This document shows positions 47,362-57,024 of a stretch of 64,000 nucleotides of DNA, one piece after another; position 1 is the first letter of the stretch, and each line of letters opens with the position of its first letter. This DNA is from Luteimonas gilva (GTDB taxonomy: Bacteria > Pseudomonadota > Gammaproteobacteria > Xanthomonadales > Xanthomonadaceae). The notes beneath the pieces are model-generated. The model searched no databases and was not told where the DNA came from. It saw only the letters and a list, made by a program, of their open reading frames with translations. The stretch covers positions 86,838 to 150,837 of the forward strand of contig NZ_SZUA01000001.1 in NCBI RefSeq assembly GCF_005239095.1, given 5' to 3'. The position numbers and the translations under genes are program-made.

Positions 47362-48123
47362 ATGAGCAAACAAAACCAATGGATCGCCGGCATCAACGCC
47401 GTCTCGGCCGCCGTCGAGCACGATGCCGACAACGTGCGCGAGGTGCTGATCGAGGCGGGCGCCAAGAATCCGCGTCTGATCGAGGTCGAAGAGAACGCGC
47501 GGCGCAAGGGAATCGACGTGCGGCGCGTGGCCCAGCAGGCGCTGGACGGCGTCGCCGGCGGTTTACGCCATCAAGGCGCGGTCGCCCGTTACGCCGCGGC
47601 CAAGACTTGGGACGAAAGCGAGTTGCCGGCTCTGGTCGAAGCGGCGCAGGGCAAAGCGCTGATCCTGGTGCTGGACGGCGTGCAGGATCCGCATAATCTC
47701 GGCGCCTGCTTGCGCAGCGCCGCCGCCGCCGGCGCGACCGCGGTAGTCATTCCGAAAGACAAAGCGGTGCAGGTCAATGCGACCGTGCGCAAGACGTCCG
47801 CGGGCGCGGCCGACAGCGTGCCGGTGGTGCGCGCCAACAATCTGGCCCGCTGCCTGCGCGATCTGCAGCAACTGGGCGTGTGGATCTACGGATTGGCGGG
47901 CGAAGCGACGGCGTCGCTGTACGCCATCGACCTGCGCGGCAACGTCGCGTTGGCGCTGGGCGGCGAGGCCGACGGCTTGCGACGCTTGACCCGGGAACAC
48001 TGCGATCAGCTGGTCACGATACCGATGCCGGGCGGCGACGCCGCTTCGGGCGTCGAGAGCCTGAACGTCTCGGTCGCCAGCGGCGTCGCGCTGTTCGAAG
48101 CCGTGCGCCAGCGCCAGGCCTAA
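47362..48123 (+). CDS. rlmB: 23S rRNA (guanosine(2251)-2'-O)-methyltransferase
   Basis: A 253-residue SpoU/TrmH-family (SPOUT) enzyme that methylates the ribose of G2251 in 23S rRNA. The N-terminal substrate-binding domain starts WIAGINAVSAAVEHDADNV. The trefoil-knot SAM site has LILVLDGVQDPHNLGACLRS, ALGGEADGLRR and the final IPMPGGDAASGVESLNVSVA motif. It follows rnr, as in E. coli. Confidence 0.95.
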   Translation: MSKQNQWIAGINAVSAAVEHDADNVREVLIEAGAKNPRLIEVEENARRKGIDVRRVAQQALDGVAGGLRHQGAVARYAAAKTWDESELPALVEAAQGKALILVLDGVQDPHNLGACLRSAAAAGATAVVIPKDKAVQVNATVRKTSAGAADSVPVVRANNLARCLRDLQQLGVWIYGLAGEATASLYAIDLRGNVALALGGEADGLRRLTREHCDQLVTIPMPGGDAASGVESLNVSVASGVALFEAVRQRQA

Positions 48124-48150
48124 TCCGATATCGCAAATAGGGAGAGAACC

Positions 48151-48417
48151 ATGTCGTTCAATATGGAATGGTACGACTGGATCGGCATCGTTGGCGCCTT
48201 GCTGGTGCTGTTCGCGTTCTATCTGCTGCAGGCGCGGCGCGTGTCGGGCACCGGTTTGGTCTATCAGCTGATGAACCTGTTCGGAGCCTTGGGCTTGCTC
48301 ACGTCGCTGTACGGCAAATTCAACGTCTCGGTTTTCATCGTGCAGACGGTCTGGGTGGCCATTAGCGTATACGGCATCGTGCGTTCGGCGCGATCGCGCG
48401 CAACGCCGGCGGCTTGA
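48151..48417 (+). CDS. Small membrane protein, CBU_0592-like
   Basis: An 88-residue protein with three hydrophobic segments (about 10-26, 36-53, 58-76), without signal cleavage site. It resembles the CBU_0592 family of small integral membrane proteins of unknown function. It starts 27 bp after rlmB with a Shine-Dalgarno (GGGAGAG), so it is probably co-transcribed. Confidence 0.7.
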   Translation: MSFNMEWYDWIGIVGALLVLFAFYLLQARRVSGTGLVYQLMNLFGALGLLTSLYGKFNVSVFIVQTVWVAISVYGIVRSARSRATPAA

Positions 48418-48429
48418 CCTCCCGCTTTA

Positions 48430-48490
48430 GTAGAGTCGAGCCTGCCCGACTGCTCTTGCGGGAAAAGCAGTCGAGCAGGCTCGACTCTAC
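48430..48490. repeat. Palindromic intergenic repeat (family E)
   Basis: 25-bp arms 48430-48454 and 48466-48490 match with one exception. The arm starts GTAGAGTCGAGCCTGC. It lies between two converging genes and can act as a stem-loop for both. The first 11 bases recur at 63934, at the point where the window's sequence turns to poly-G. Confidence 0.9.
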
Positions 48491-48501
48491 AAGAGCAAGT
48501 T

Positions 48502-48939
48502 CTAAGGGGTTGCGTCCAACCGCAACTCCGCCTGCGGTTTCTCGCCGCGGGCCAGCGAGACCAGGCTCAAGCTATGGCCGCCCAAAACCCGGCTGCTCTT
48601 GTCCTTGAAGCCGGTATGCAGTCCGAACGATTGCGGCGCCGCGCTTCCCGCGCTCCATTCGAACGCGACCTCGGCGTCGCCGGCCCACACGCATTGCCGA
48701 TCGGGCGGGCAGCGCGAATCCGATTTCACGCCCACATAGCGCAGCGTGCCGCGATCGGGCAGGGCGACGGTCTGACCCGGCGACATGGCGAAAGTTTGTC
48801 CAAGCGCGACCGCGGGCGAAGACTGTTCGGAAGGCGTCGCCGGCGCCGAGGCGTTGCCGGCCGTGCTGGTGGAACTGCAGCCGATCGCGAACGCGGCGGC
48901 GGCGAACAAAACGGGTCGGGCGAAGGCGGGAATGGACAT
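48502..48939 (-). CDS. Hypothetical lipoprotein
   Basis: A 145-residue lipoprotein: hydrophobic signal (RPVLFAAAAFAIG) and lipobox AIGC with Cys21. A low-complexity Ser/Thr/Ala stretch then leads to a beta-rich domain with two cysteines (DSRCPPDRQCVWAGDAEVAFEW) that may form a disulfide. The CxxxxxCVWAGDAxV pattern is shared by many uncharacterised xanthomonad periplasmic proteins, in my recollection. No function can be assigned. Confidence 0.7.
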   Translation of the reverse strand: MSIPAFARPVLFAAAAFAIGCSSTSTAGNASAPATPSEQSSPAVALGQTFAMSPGQTVALPDRGTLRYVGVKSDSRCPPDRQCVWAGDAEVAFEWSAGSAAPQSFGLHTGFKDKSSRVLGGHSLSLVSLARGEKPQAELRLDATP

Positions 48940-49015
48940 CGGGCGCTCCTGCGAAAGGTCCGCGGCAAGCCTACCCGGCCTTGGCCCAGCGCGCCGTGAA
49001 TCGATGCCGCAGGGC

Positions 49016-49714
49016 TTAACCCCGCTTGATGTCCCTGCGCGACGCCAGGCGGTCCGCGAGCCGGGTGGGCTCGGGCAGGCGATAGGTGGTCACGTAGCGC
49101 ATCACCAGATCGCCCACCGACGCCATCGCCACGCGATGTCCGGGCGATACCACCAACGGCAGGCAGTTGGGCTTGCTGCGCAGCAGCCATCCGATCTGTT
49201 CGCCGTGGTGGCGCAGGGTGACGTAAGCGCCGCGCATCTGATGCAGCTCGGGGGCGGCGCCGACCAAGATCTTCTTCGCCACGCCGATGCACGGCAGGTC
49301 GGTGACCACGCCGAAATGCGCGGCGATGCCCAGCCTACGCGGGTGGGCGATGCCGTGGCCGTCGACGAAGACCAGGTCGGGCGGGGCCGACAGCATCGCC
49401 AGTGCATCCAGCAGCGCCGGCAGCTCGCGGAAGGAGAGCAGGCCGGGCACGTAAGGCATCACCGTGGGTATCCGCGCCACGTGCGATTCGATCGGCCGCA
49501 GAGTCTGCGCATCCATCAGCACCGCCGCCGCGCGGGTGACTTCGCCGTTTTCCTCGAAACCAACGTCGAAACCCGCGATGGTGCGCAGCGGCTTGGCGAA
49601 ACCGTCGCGCAGCACGACGCGCTTGGCCAGTTCGGCCTGCATCGCCCGCGCATGGGCGACGCTGCCGTCCCATTCGGCGAAGGCGGGATGCACGGGAACG
49701 CGCGGCGCCGACAT
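49016..49714 (-). CDS. nfi: Endonuclease V (deoxyinosine-specific)
   Basis: A 232-residue DNA-repair nuclease that nicks DNA 3' of deoxyinosine. The catalytic acidic residues are D50 ([10 protein letters not shown]), E97 ([10 protein letters not shown]) and D118 ([18 protein letters not shown]), matching E. coli D35, E89 and D110. The YVPG wedge motif (PYVPGLLSF) is intact. The gene starts inside the mfd stop (TGATG), so two repair genes are coupled. Confidence 0.95.
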   Translation of the reverse strand: MSAPRVPVHPAFAEWDGSVAHARAMQAELAKRVVLRDGFAKPLRTIAGFDVGFEENGEVTRAAAVLMDAQTLRPIESHVARIPTVMPYVPGLLSFRELPALLDALAMLSAPPDLVFVDGHGIAHPRRLGIAAHFGVVTDLPCIGVAKKILVGAAPELHQMRGAYVTLRHHGEQIGWLLRSKPNCLPLVVSPGHRVAMASVGDLVMRYVTTYRLPEPTRLADRLASRRDIKRG

Positions 49715-52700
49715 CAGGCCGCCCGCAAGGTGGTCAGCAGGCCGCGCGCGGCGTTTAAGCGGGTGGAGGCGTCGGGCAAATCCAGCTTGACCCGCAGTTT
49801 GTCCGGGCCGTCCATCTGATAGGACTTGGGTTGGCCCTGGATCAGCCGGATCACCGCCATCGGATCGATATTGGGCTTGGATTCGAAGTGCACGCGGCCG
49901 CCTTTTTCGCCCAGGTCGATCTTGCGCAAACCCAGTGCAGTGGCTTGCAGCTTCAGCTCCGCCACGGCGAACAGATGCTTGGCGGCATCGGGCAGCAGGC
50001 CGAAGCGGTCGATCATCTCGACTTGCAGTTCGCGCAATGCTTCGGAATCGCGGGCGGAGCTGATCCGCTTGTACAAGGTGAGCCGCTCGTGCACGTCGGG
50101 CAGGTAGTCTTCCGGGATCAGCGCCGGTACGTGCAATTCGATGTCCGCGCCGTGGCTGCGCACGCCGTCCACGTCGGGCAGCTCGCCGCGCTTGATCGAT
50201 CGCACCGCGCGCTCCAGCAGCTCGGTGTAGAGGCTGAAGCCGACTTCGGCCATCTGCCCGCTCTGGTCCTCGCCCAGCAATTCCCCGGCGCCGCGGATTT
50301 CCAGATCGTGGGTGGCCAGGGTGAAGCCGGCGCCGAGTTCGTCCATGGCCGAGATAGCATCCAGCCGCTTGCGCGCATCGGACGTGATCGAGCGCTGGTC
50401 CGGGATCACCAAATAGGCGTAAGCGCGATGGTGCGAACGGCCCACCCGGCCGCGCAACTGGTGCAGCTGAGCTAGGCCGAACTTGTCGGCGCGGTTGATG
50501 ACGATGGTGTTGGCGTTGGGGATGTCGATGCCGGATTCGATGATGGTCGAACATAGCAGCACGTTGAAGCGCTGCTTGTGAAAATCCAACATCACTTTCT
50601 CGAGTTCGCGTTCCGGCATCTGGCCGTGGGCGATGCCGATCCGCGCTTCCGGCACCAGTTCCGTCAACTCGCGCTGCATGCGGCCGATGCTTTCCACGTC
50701 GTTGTGCAGGAAATACACCTGGCCGCCGCGCGCCAGCTCGCGCTGGAAGGCTTCGCGCAGCTGGCCGTTGTCCCACGGCACGACGAAGGTCTGCACCGCC
50801 AGGCGATGCGCAGGCGGGGTGGCGATGATCGCCAGGTCGCGCAGGCCGGCCATCGCCATGTTCAGCGTGCGCGGGATCGGCGTCGCGGTCAGGGTCAGCA
50901 GGTGCACGTTCGCGCGCAGCGCCTTCAGCGCTTCCTTTTGGCGAACGCCGAAGCGCTGCTCTTCGTCGACGATCACCAGGCCCAAATCCTTGAACTTGAC
51001 GTCCGGCTGCAGCAGGCGATGGGTGCCGACGATCACGTCGATCTTGCCTTCGGCCAGTTTCTCCAGCTCGGCCTTGATTTCCTTGGCGGATTTGAAGCGC
51101 GACAGCACCTCGACCCGGATCGGCCAGTCGGCGAAACGGTCGGCGAAATTGCGGTAATGCTGCTCGGCCAGCAGCGTGGTCGGCACCAGCACCGCCACCT
51201 GCTTGCCGGCGCTGGCGGCGACGAACGCGGCGCGCACGGCGACTTCGGTCTTGCCGAAGCCCACATCGCCGCAAACTACGCGATCCATCGGCTGAGACGA
51301 AGACAGATCGCGGATCACCGCTTCGATCGCGGCGTGCTGGTCCGGGGTCTCTTCGAACGGGAACGTCGCCGCGAACGGTTCGTACATCGCGCGGTCCAGC
51401 TCCAGCGCCAATCCGGCGCGGGCCTGGCGCTTGGCCTGGATTTCGAGCAATTCCGCGGCCACGTCGCGCACTTTCTCCGCGGCCCGCTTCTTGGCCTTGG
51501 TCCAGGCCTCGCCGCCGAGCGAATGCAGCGGCGCGGTTTCGGCCGAAGCGCCGGAATAGCGGCTGACCAGATGCAATTGCGCGACCGGCACGTACAGGCG
51601 GTCGCCTTTCGCGTATTCGATGTCCAGGTATTCGCCCGGTTGCCCGCCGGCGTCGAGCGTGATCAAGCCGCGATAACGGCCCACGCCGTGGTCCTCGTGC
51701 ACGATCGGCGCGCCTTCGCTCAGCTCGCCCAGATCGCGGATGATCGCTTCCGGCTCGCGGCCGGCCCGCTTGCGCCGGCGCGGCTGCGCGGCGCGTTCGG
51801 GGAACAGCTGGCGCTCGGTGAGGATCGCGATCCGCGGTTCGTCGAGGGCGAAGCCGTTGTCGAGCGGAGCGACGGCGATCGCGAAGCGTTTCTTCGCGGT
51901 CGCCGAAACGAAATCTTGGAAGTCGGCGAACACATCGGGCGACAGTCCCGCGGCGTTCAGCACCTCCAGCAAGGCTTCGCGGCGGCCGGCGGTGTCCGCT
52001 GCGATCAACACGCGTCCGGGGTACGTAGCCAGGAAGGTCTTCAGCGCGCCCGCCGGTTCGGCGTCTTTGGCCGCGAGCGGCAGGTCCGGTGCGGGCTGGT
52101 CGCCCAGCGCCGACGCTTGCGCGCGGCGCGCGTGCTCCGCGCCGCACACTTCGACCAGGTCGACGCGGTTCAAACGTTCCCGCAGCGCATCCGGCGCTAG
52201 ATACAACTCGTCCGGCGCCAGCAGCGGGCGCTCGATGTCGTGACGGCGCTGCTCGTAGCGCTCGCCGGTCTGCCGCCAGAAATGCTCCGCGGCCTCGTTC
52301 GCGCCGTCGACCAGCACCGGCAGGACGGCGTCGCCGAGATAGTCGAACAGCGTGGCCGTGCCGTCGAAGAACAAAGGCAGGTAGTACTCGATGCCCGACG
52401 GCGCCAAGCCCGCTTTCAAATCCTGATAAAGCGCGCTGCGCCGGGTGTCGATGTCGAAACGGTCGCGCAGCGCCTGCATCGCGCGTTGCGCGGCTTCTTC
52501 GTCCAGCGGGATCTCGCGGCCCGGCAGCAGCCGCACCGCGTCGGTCTTGTCCAGCGAGCGCTGCGTTTCCGGGTCGAAGGCGCGGATCGAGTCGATCGCA
52601 TCGTCGAACAATTCGACGCGGTAGGGTTCGTCGGCGCCCATTGGATACACGTCGAGCAGGCCGCCGCGCACCGCGAAATCGCCCGGATCCAGCACCTGCG

Positions 52701-53178
52701 GCACGTGGCGGTAGCCGGCCGCTTCCAGCCGGCGCTTTTCTGCATCCAGATCCAGCTTCTGCCCGACCCGGACGTCGAAGGTGTTGCCGACCACGTAGCG
52801 CAGCGGCGGCAGGCGCTGCATCAGCGTCTGCACCGGCACTACGACGATGCCGCGCTTCAGCGTCGGCAGGCGATGCAGGGCCGCCAGGCGCTGCGAAACG
52901 ATGTCCGGATGCGGACTGAATTGGTCGTAGGGCAGGGTTTCCCAGTCCGGGAACGGCATCACCGGCAAGTCGGCATCGCCGAGCAGGGTGCGCAGATCGG
53001 ATTCGAGCTGGTGCGCGTTCTGGTTGTCGCGGGCGACCAACAGCAAAGGTCCGGCATGGGTTTCGGCTGCGCGCGCGATCGCCCAGGCCAAGGCGGAAGC
53101 CGATGCGGGCGCGCGCCACCAGGCGCGTTGCTGGCCGGCTTTGGGCAGGGGCGGGGCGTTGAAAACGGGGTTCGGCAT
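49714..53178 (-). CDS. mfd: Transcription-repair coupling factor
   Basis: A 1154-residue DNA translocase that removes stalled RNA polymerase and recruits UvrA. Domains: UvrB-like N-terminal region (to about 330), RNA-polymerase interaction domain near 480-560 ([15 protein letters not shown]), RecG-like translocase with Walker [12 protein letters not shown] near 640 and IVDEEQRFG box, the TRG motif region with [14 protein letters not shown], and the C-terminal TRCF domain. Length matches E. coli (1148 aa). Confidence 0.97.
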   Translation of the reverse strand: MPNPVFNAPPLPKAGQQRAWWRAPASASALAWAIARAAETHAGPLLLVARDNQNAHQLESDLRTLLGDADLPVMPFPDWETLPYDQFSPHPDIVSQRLAALHRLPTLKRGIVVVPVQTLMQRLPPLRYVVGNTFDVRVGQKLDLDAEKRRLEAAGYRHVPQVLDPGDFAVRGGLLDVYPMGADEPYRVELFDDAIDSIRAFDPETQRSLDKTDAVRLLPGREIPLDEEAAQRAMQALRDRFDIDTRRSALYQDLKAGLAPSGIEYYLPLFFDGTATLFDYLGDAVLPVLVDGANEAAEHFWRQTGERYEQRRHDIERPLLAPDELYLAPDALRERLNRVDLVEVCGAEHARRAQASALGDQPAPDLPLAAKDAEPAGALKTFLATYPGRVLIAADTAGRREALLEVLNAAGLSPDVFADFQDFVSATAKKRFAIAVAPLDNGFALDEPRIAILTERQLFPERAAQPRRRKRAGREPEAIIRDLGELSEGAPIVHEDHGVGRYRGLITLDAGGQPGEYLDIEYAKGDRLYVPVAQLHLVSRYSGASAETAPLHSLGGEAWTKAKKRAAEKVRDVAAELLEIQAKRQARAGLALELDRAMYEPFAATFPFEETPDQHAAIEAVIRDLSSSQPMDRVVCGDVGFGKTEVAVRAAFVAASAGKQVAVLVPTTLLAEQHYRNFADRFADWPIRVEVLSRFKSAKEIKAELEKLAEGKIDVIVGTHRLLQPDVKFKDLGLVIVDEEQRFGVRQKEALKALRANVHLLTLTATPIPRTLNMAMAGLRDLAIIATPPAHRLAVQTFVVPWDNGQLREAFQRELARGGQVYFLHNDVESIGRMQRELTELVPEARIGIAHGQMPERELEKVMLDFHKQRFNVLLCSTIIESGIDIPNANTIVINRADKFGLAQLHQLRGRVGRSHHRAYAYLVIPDQRSITSDARKRLDAISAMDELGAGFTLATHDLEIRGAGELLGEDQSGQMAEVGFSLYTELLERAVRSIKRGELPDVDGVRSHGADIELHVPALIPEDYLPDVHERLTLYKRISSARDSEALRELQVEMIDRFGLLPDAAKHLFAVAELKLQATALGLRKIDLGEKGGRVHFESKPNIDPMAVIRLIQGQPKSYQMDGPDKLRVKLDLPDASTRLNAARGLLTTLRAA

Positions 53179-53324
53179 CGATCCGGGTACTCGCGGAGAA
53201 AACGAAAACAGCGCCGGCAGCCGTCGCCGCCAGCGCGAAAGCCGGCATTTTACGCGAGCCGCCCCGGCGGTTCCGGTGCGGCGGGCGCGGATCGCAGCGT
53301 TCCGCGGCCATCGATAAAAATAGC

Positions 53325-53353
53325 TTGCAATTAGATAGCGTGCTATATAAATT
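53325..53353 (+). promoter_or_regulatory. ohrR promoter with overlapping palindromic operator
   Basis: TTGCAA (53325-53330) and TAAATT (53348-53353) are 17 bp apart. The spacer is filled by the 20-bp imperfect palindrome TTAGATAGCGTGCTATATAA (53331-53350), centred on ATAGC-GT-GCTAT. Its AT-rich half-sites and place in the promoter suit an OhrR autoregulatory operator. The start would fall at about 53360, one base before the ohrR ATG, and no Shine-Dalgarno is present, so the mRNA may be leaderless. Confidence 0.6.
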
Positions 53354-53360
53354 AAGCGCC

Positions 53361-53825
53361 ATGAAAACCACCCCCGCCAAGCCCGCCCTGGGCAAGACGC
53401 TGCTGAAACTCGACGAGCAGCTCTGCTTTGCCCTGTATTCGACCGGGCTGGCCTTAAACAAGGTCTACCGCAAACTGCTCGCTCCGCTGGGCCTGACCTA
53501 CCCGCAGTACCTGGTCATGCTGGTGCTGTGGGAACGCGACGGCGTCACCGTGTCCGAGATCGGCGAAAGGCTCTATCTGGATTCGGCCACGCTGACGCCG
53601 CTGCTGAAGCGTCTCGAGGCCGCGGGCTTGATCACGCGCACCCGCGCCAAGAGCGACGAGCGCCAGGTCGTCATCGGATTGAGCGCGCAGGGCAAGGCGC
53701 TGAAGACGACCGCGCGTTCCGTGCCGACCGATGTGTTCTGCGCCTCGGAATGTTCGCCGGGCGAGCTGGCTTCGATGAAGCGGCAATTGGAATCGCTGCG
53801 CGGCAATCTGATGAAGAACGCTTGA
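53361..53825 (+). CDS. ohrR: OhrR, MarR-family organic-peroxide sensor and repressor
   Basis: A 154-residue winged-helix repressor. Oxidation of the sensing Cys22 ([11 protein letters not shown]) by organic peroxides releases DNA. Cys127 (TDVFCASEC) is exactly at the position of the resolving cysteine of Xanthomonas two-Cys OhrR. Tyr36 and Tyr47 are also present. A third cysteine is at 131. ATG 53361 was chosen because it puts both cysteines at the known numbers; the frame remains open to TTG 53325. The target, ohr, is 77 bp downstream. Confidence 0.94.
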   Translation: MKTTPAKPALGKTLLKLDEQLCFALYSTGLALNKVYRKLLAPLGLTYPQYLVMLVLWERDGVTVSEIGERLYLDSATLTPLLKRLEAAGLITRTRAKSDERQVVIGLSAQGKALKTTARSVPTDVFCASECSPGELASMKRQLESLRGNLMKNA

Positions 53826-53902
53826 AGTCGTTCTTGCGATAAACGTCCCAACGGCCGGCAACGGCTTCCCTTCCGTTCACCACCACCCCCACAGGAATCG
53901 CC

Positions 53903-54331
53903 ATGTCCCTCGATAAAGTCCTCTACACCGCCCACGCCGCGGTCACCGGCGGCCGCGATGGCGGCCACGCCGTCTCTTCCGACAATGCGCTCGACGTCAA
54001 GCTCAGCATGCCGCGCGAACTCGGCGGCGCCGGCGGCGACGGCACCAATCCGGAACAGCTGTTCGCGGCCGGCTATTCGGCCTGCTTCCTCAGCGCGTTG
54101 AAGCTGGTCGCCGGCCAGGAAAAGATCGCGCTGCCGGCGGACACGCGCATCGACGCCAGCGTCGGCATCGGCCCCATCGCCGTCGGTTTCGGCCTGCAGG
54201 CCGAGCTGAAGGTTTCGGTGCCCGGCATCGATCGCGAGAAGGTCGAGGCGCTGGTGCACAAGACCCATCAGGTGTGCCCGTATTCGAACGCCACCCGCGG
54301 CAATATCGATGTGGTGCTGACGGTCGTTTGA
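53903..54331 (+). CDS. ohr: Organic hydroperoxide reductase Ohr
   Basis: A 142-residue thiol peroxidase of the OsmC/Ohr family that reduces organic hydroperoxides with dihydrolipoamide. The catalytic pair is Cys61 ([11 protein letters not shown]) and Cys125 ([13 protein letters not shown]), and the catalytic Arg is in DTNPEQ-like [12 protein letters not shown] context or near residue 18 (GGRDGG). Length is normal. It is paired with its repressor gene ohrR upstream. Confidence 0.96.
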   Translation: MSLDKVLYTAHAAVTGGRDGGHAVSSDNALDVKLSMPRELGGAGGDGTNPEQLFAAGYSACFLSALKLVAGQEKIALPADTRIDASVGIGPIAVGFGLQAELKVSVPGIDREKVEALVHKTHQVCPYSNATRGNIDVVLTVV

Positions 54332-54386
54332 ATCGCAGCGATCGGGTCCAAAGTGGCCGACCGTAGCCTCATCTGCCCTTCGGGCA

Positions 54387-54439
54387 CCTTCTCCCGATGG
54401 GAGAAGGAAGAGCTAAGCCCCTCTCCATCGGGAGAGGGG
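54387..54439. repeat. Tandem short palindromes (family D)
   Basis: Two stems lie side by side: CCTTCTCCCGATGGGAGAAGG (split as CCTTCTCCC / GGGAGAAGG) at 54387-54407, and CCCCTCTCC / GGAGAGGGG at 54418-54439, followed by TTGGGGTGAGGG. They lie between the converging ohr and DUF4242 genes. Confidence 0.8.
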
Positions 54440-54521
54440 TTGGGGTGAGGGTTCGGCGAAGCGATGTTCTCCGCGTCGGCGTTGAAGAACATCCGCTTGT
54501 TTCCAGTCTTACCAGACCTGA

Positions 54522-54797
54522 CTAAGACTCCGAAGTCACCGGATCGATGATCGCCTTCACTTCGGATACGCGATCGGCCGGAAAACCGCCTTGCCGCGCG
54601 TGCTCGCGGATCGTGTCCTCGTCCGGCGCGATGTAGACGCAATACACCTTGTCGCCGGTGACGTAGCTCTGCACCCATTGGATCTGCGGGCCGAGCCGGT
54701 CGAGCACCGCGCAGGATTTCTGCGAGATCGCCTGCAGCTCCTGCGCGGACAGCGCGCCGGCTCCAGGAATGCCGCGTTCGATGACGTATCTAGGCAT
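54522..54797 (-). CDS. DUF4242 (SCO4226-like) small protein
   Basis: A 91-residue ferredoxin-like-fold protein. MPRYVIERGIPGAGALSAQE, VQSYVTGDKVYCVYIAPDE and IREHARQGGFPADRVSEV match the DUF4242 pattern; one member from Streptomyces (SCO4226) binds nickel. Function here is unknown. ATG 54797 was chosen over the upstream frame since the motif starts at its first residues. It ends the short leftward pair with the methyltransferase, 13 bp apart. Confidence 0.75.
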   Translation of the reverse strand: MPRYVIERGIPGAGALSAQELQAISQKSCAVLDRLGPQIQWVQSYVTGDKVYCVYIAPDEDTIREHARQGGFPADRVSEVKAIIDPVTSES

Positions 54798-54810
54798 ATC
54801 GGGTCTCCGG

Positions 54811-55881
54811 TCAATGCGGGCGCGCTTCGAGCACGAGATTGAACGGCGTCTGTGCGGCGCGGCGGAAGCGCGCATAACCGGCTTCCTCCATTACGCCGCG
54901 CAGGCGAGCTTCTCCGGCTTGCGCGCCGAGCGCGGGTCCTTTGCGCGCCAGCGACACCGGCACGCAGATCTGCGAAGAGGCGCCGTAATAGACGCGGCCC
55001 ACCGGATTGAGGTTGTCCTCGACCTTGTCGCCGGCGAAGGGTTCGACCAGCAGGCAGTGCCCATCGGGCTTGAGCGCCTGCCGCGCATGCTTAGCGGCGC
55101 CGGCCGGATCGGCCATGTCGTGCAGGCAATCGAAGAAAGCGATGAGGTCGAAATCGCCTTCGGCATAACTTGTCGCGTCGGCCACCTCGAAGCGCGCATT
55201 GCCGATGCCCGCGGCGGCGGCGCGTTCGGCGGCGACGCGGATCGAATCGGGGTGGTAGTCGTAGCCGACGAATTCCGAATTCGGGAACGTACGCGCCATC
55301 AGCACGGTGCTGGCGCCGTGGCCGCAGCCCACGTCGGCGACTTTGGCGCCGCGTTCGAGCTTGGCGAAGGCGCCGTCCAGCGCCGGCAGCCACTCGGTCA
55401 CCAGATGCGCGTTGTAGCCGGCGCGGAAAAAGCGTTCGGTGCCCTGGAACAGGCAGGGATGATGTTCGCCCCATTCCATGCCGTGGCCGCTGCGGAAGTT
55501 CTCCGTGGTGCGGTCCAGCGCGTGGAATGCGGCTTCCACGAAGTTGTAAGCGCCCGGCAGGTCGACCGGGCCTGCCGGGTCCGCCAGGCACAGGGCCTGT
55601 TCCGGGCTGAGCGAATAGCGGCCGCTGGCCGCGTCGTACTGCACATAGCCGCCGGCGGCCTGGTTGCCCAGCCATTCGCGGATATAGCGTTCGCTGGTGC
55701 CGGTGCCTTCTGCCAACTCGGCCGGATTCGCGGCTTGCTTCGCCAGCGCCTTGTACAAACCCAATCGGTCGCCGACCAGCATCAGGCTGGCGCTGATCGC
55801 GGCGCCGAGATCGGCGACCGCTTTGCCTAGGAATTCGTTGAGGCGGTTTTCGTCGATGCGTGTTGCTGTTTCGTTGGCCAT
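54811..55881 (-). CDS. SAM-dependent methyltransferase with N-terminal winged helix
   Basis: A 356-residue class I methyltransferase. The N-terminal ~110 residues form a dimerisation/winged-helix region (GLYKALAKQAANPAELAEGTG). SAM motif I is VADVGCGHGASTVLMA, followed by FVGYDYHPDSI (acidic loop) and FDLIAFFDCLHDM. It resembles O-methyltransferase-like proteins of unknown substrate. The upstream frame (to 55941) was rejected because MANETATRIDENRLNEFLG is the family N-terminus. Confidence 0.82.
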   Translation of the reverse strand: MANETATRIDENRLNEFLGKAVADLGAAISASLMLVGDRLGLYKALAKQAANPAELAEGTGTSERYIREWLGNQAAGGYVQYDAASGRYSLSPEQALCLADPAGPVDLPGAYNFVEAAFHALDRTTENFRSGHGMEWGEHHPCLFQGTERFFRAGYNAHLVTEWLPALDGAFAKLERGAKVADVGCGHGASTVLMARTFPNSEFVGYDYHPDSIRVAAERAAAAGIGNARFEVADATSYAEGDFDLIAFFDCLHDMADPAGAAKHARQALKPDGHCLLVEPFAGDKVEDNLNPVGRVYYGASSQICVPVSLARKGPALGAQAGEARLRGVMEEAGYARFRRAAQTPFNLVLEARPH

Positions 55882-56052
55882 TTCATACTCCGTTGCCCCC
55901 TTGCCCCTGCGGCGGAATGCCGTTGCCTTCGTTTGATGCAACGGGGGTTGCGGAGGTCCGCGGACAGAAAATGGCCGAGCGCTGTCGACGGACAGCGTCG
56001 CCGGATCACTGAAGTGCCGGGTCGAACACCGACGAAAGTGAGTACTCGCCGT

Positions 56053-56589
56053 TCAGCGCAGATCGAGCGCGACACGCACCAAGCCGGGCGTATGGGCCGA
56101 TTCGCGGCGAAAGCCCAGCGATTGGGCCAATTGCAGCATGGGCTGGTTATGTTCGAGCACGTCGCCGTACAGGCGTTCGAGCTTCTTGCCCTTGGCCCAG
56201 CGCACCAGTCGGCGCATCAATTGCCGGCCCAGGCCCATGCCGGCGATGTAATGGCTGACCAGGATCGCGAATTCGGCCTCGCGGCTGCCCGGCACGACGG
56301 ACACCCGGGCGACCGCGCCGACCAGGGCTTCGCCAGGCGGCAGCGGCTCGGCGGCGACCAGCGCGAATTCGGTCCTCGGATCCGGGTGGGTCAGGCGTTC
56401 GGCTTGATCTTCGCTGAGTTCCTTCATCGCGTAGAGGAAGCGCTGGCGGATTTCGTCCGGACCAAGCAAAGGAAACGCGGCCCGGAGCGGTACGGCGTCG
56501 TCCGGCCGGATCGGACGGATCAGCACTTCGCGCCCATTGGGCAAGCGCAATTGCTCATGCCACGGCGGCAGGCGGTTGCGGGGGCTCAT
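56053..56589 (-). CDS. GNAT-family acetyltransferase
   Basis: A 178-residue protein of the GCN5-related family. Beta-strand and acetyl-CoA loop motifs: GREVLIRPIRPDDAVPLR at the start, AEFAILVSHYIAGMGLGRQL (pyrophosphate loop GMGLG) and NQPMLQLAQSLGFRRE at the end. Such proteins resemble the catalytic domain of protein lysine acetyltransferases (Pat-like). The substrate is unknown. It diverges from the YjbR gene, with 44 bp between. Confidence 0.8.
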   Translation of the reverse strand: MSPRNRLPPWHEQLRLPNGREVLIRPIRPDDAVPLRAAFPLLGPDEIRQRFLYAMKELSEDQAERLTHPDPRTEFALVAAEPLPPGEALVGAVARVSVVPGSREAEFAILVSHYIAGMGLGRQLMRRLVRWAKGKKLERLYGDVLEHNQPMLQLAQSLGFRRESAHTPGLVRVALDLR

Positions 56590-56633
56590 TCCTGCAATGC
56601 TGGCATGCCGAAAGTGAAGCTACCCTCTACGGC

Positions 56634-56978
56634 ATGAAACCTGCTGCTATCCGCCGCTTCGTTTCCGCCTGGCCCGGCGTCGGCGAGGACGTGAAATGGG
56701 ACGATAACCTGGTGTTTTCGGTGGCCGGAAAGATGTTTTGCGCTATGGAGGTCCGCAGCGGGCGGGGCCTGGCGTTCAAAGTCGAAGAATCCCGGTTCCT
56801 CGAATTGACCGACCGCCCCGGCGTCGTGCCCGCGCCTTATCTGGCTAGGGCGCATTGGATCGGCCTGACCGAGGCCTCGGCGCTATCCGAGGCCGAAACC
56901 AAGGCGCTGATCCGCCGCAGCTACGAATTGGTGCGCGCCAAGCTCAGCCGCAAACTGCAACGCGAGCTCGCCGATTAG
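56634..56978 (+). CDS. MmcQ/YjbR family protein
   Basis: A 114-residue protein of the MmcQ/YjbR (DUF419, CyaY-like fold) family. Family motifs: WPGVGEDVKWDDNLVFSVAGKMF, LAFKVEESRFLEL, PGVVPAPYLARAHWIGL and RRSYELVRAKL. Possible DNA-binding roles have been suggested for homologues; function is unknown. Confidence 0.85.
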   Translation: MKPAAIRRFVSAWPGVGEDVKWDDNLVFSVAGKMFCAMEVRSGRGLAFKVEESRFLELTDRPGVVPAPYLARAHWIGLTEASALSEAETKALIRRSYELVRAKLSRKLQRELAD

Positions 56979-57024
56979 AGCGCTTTGCTAGACTTCCGGG
57001 CCCACCAAGACTCGGATCCGATCC

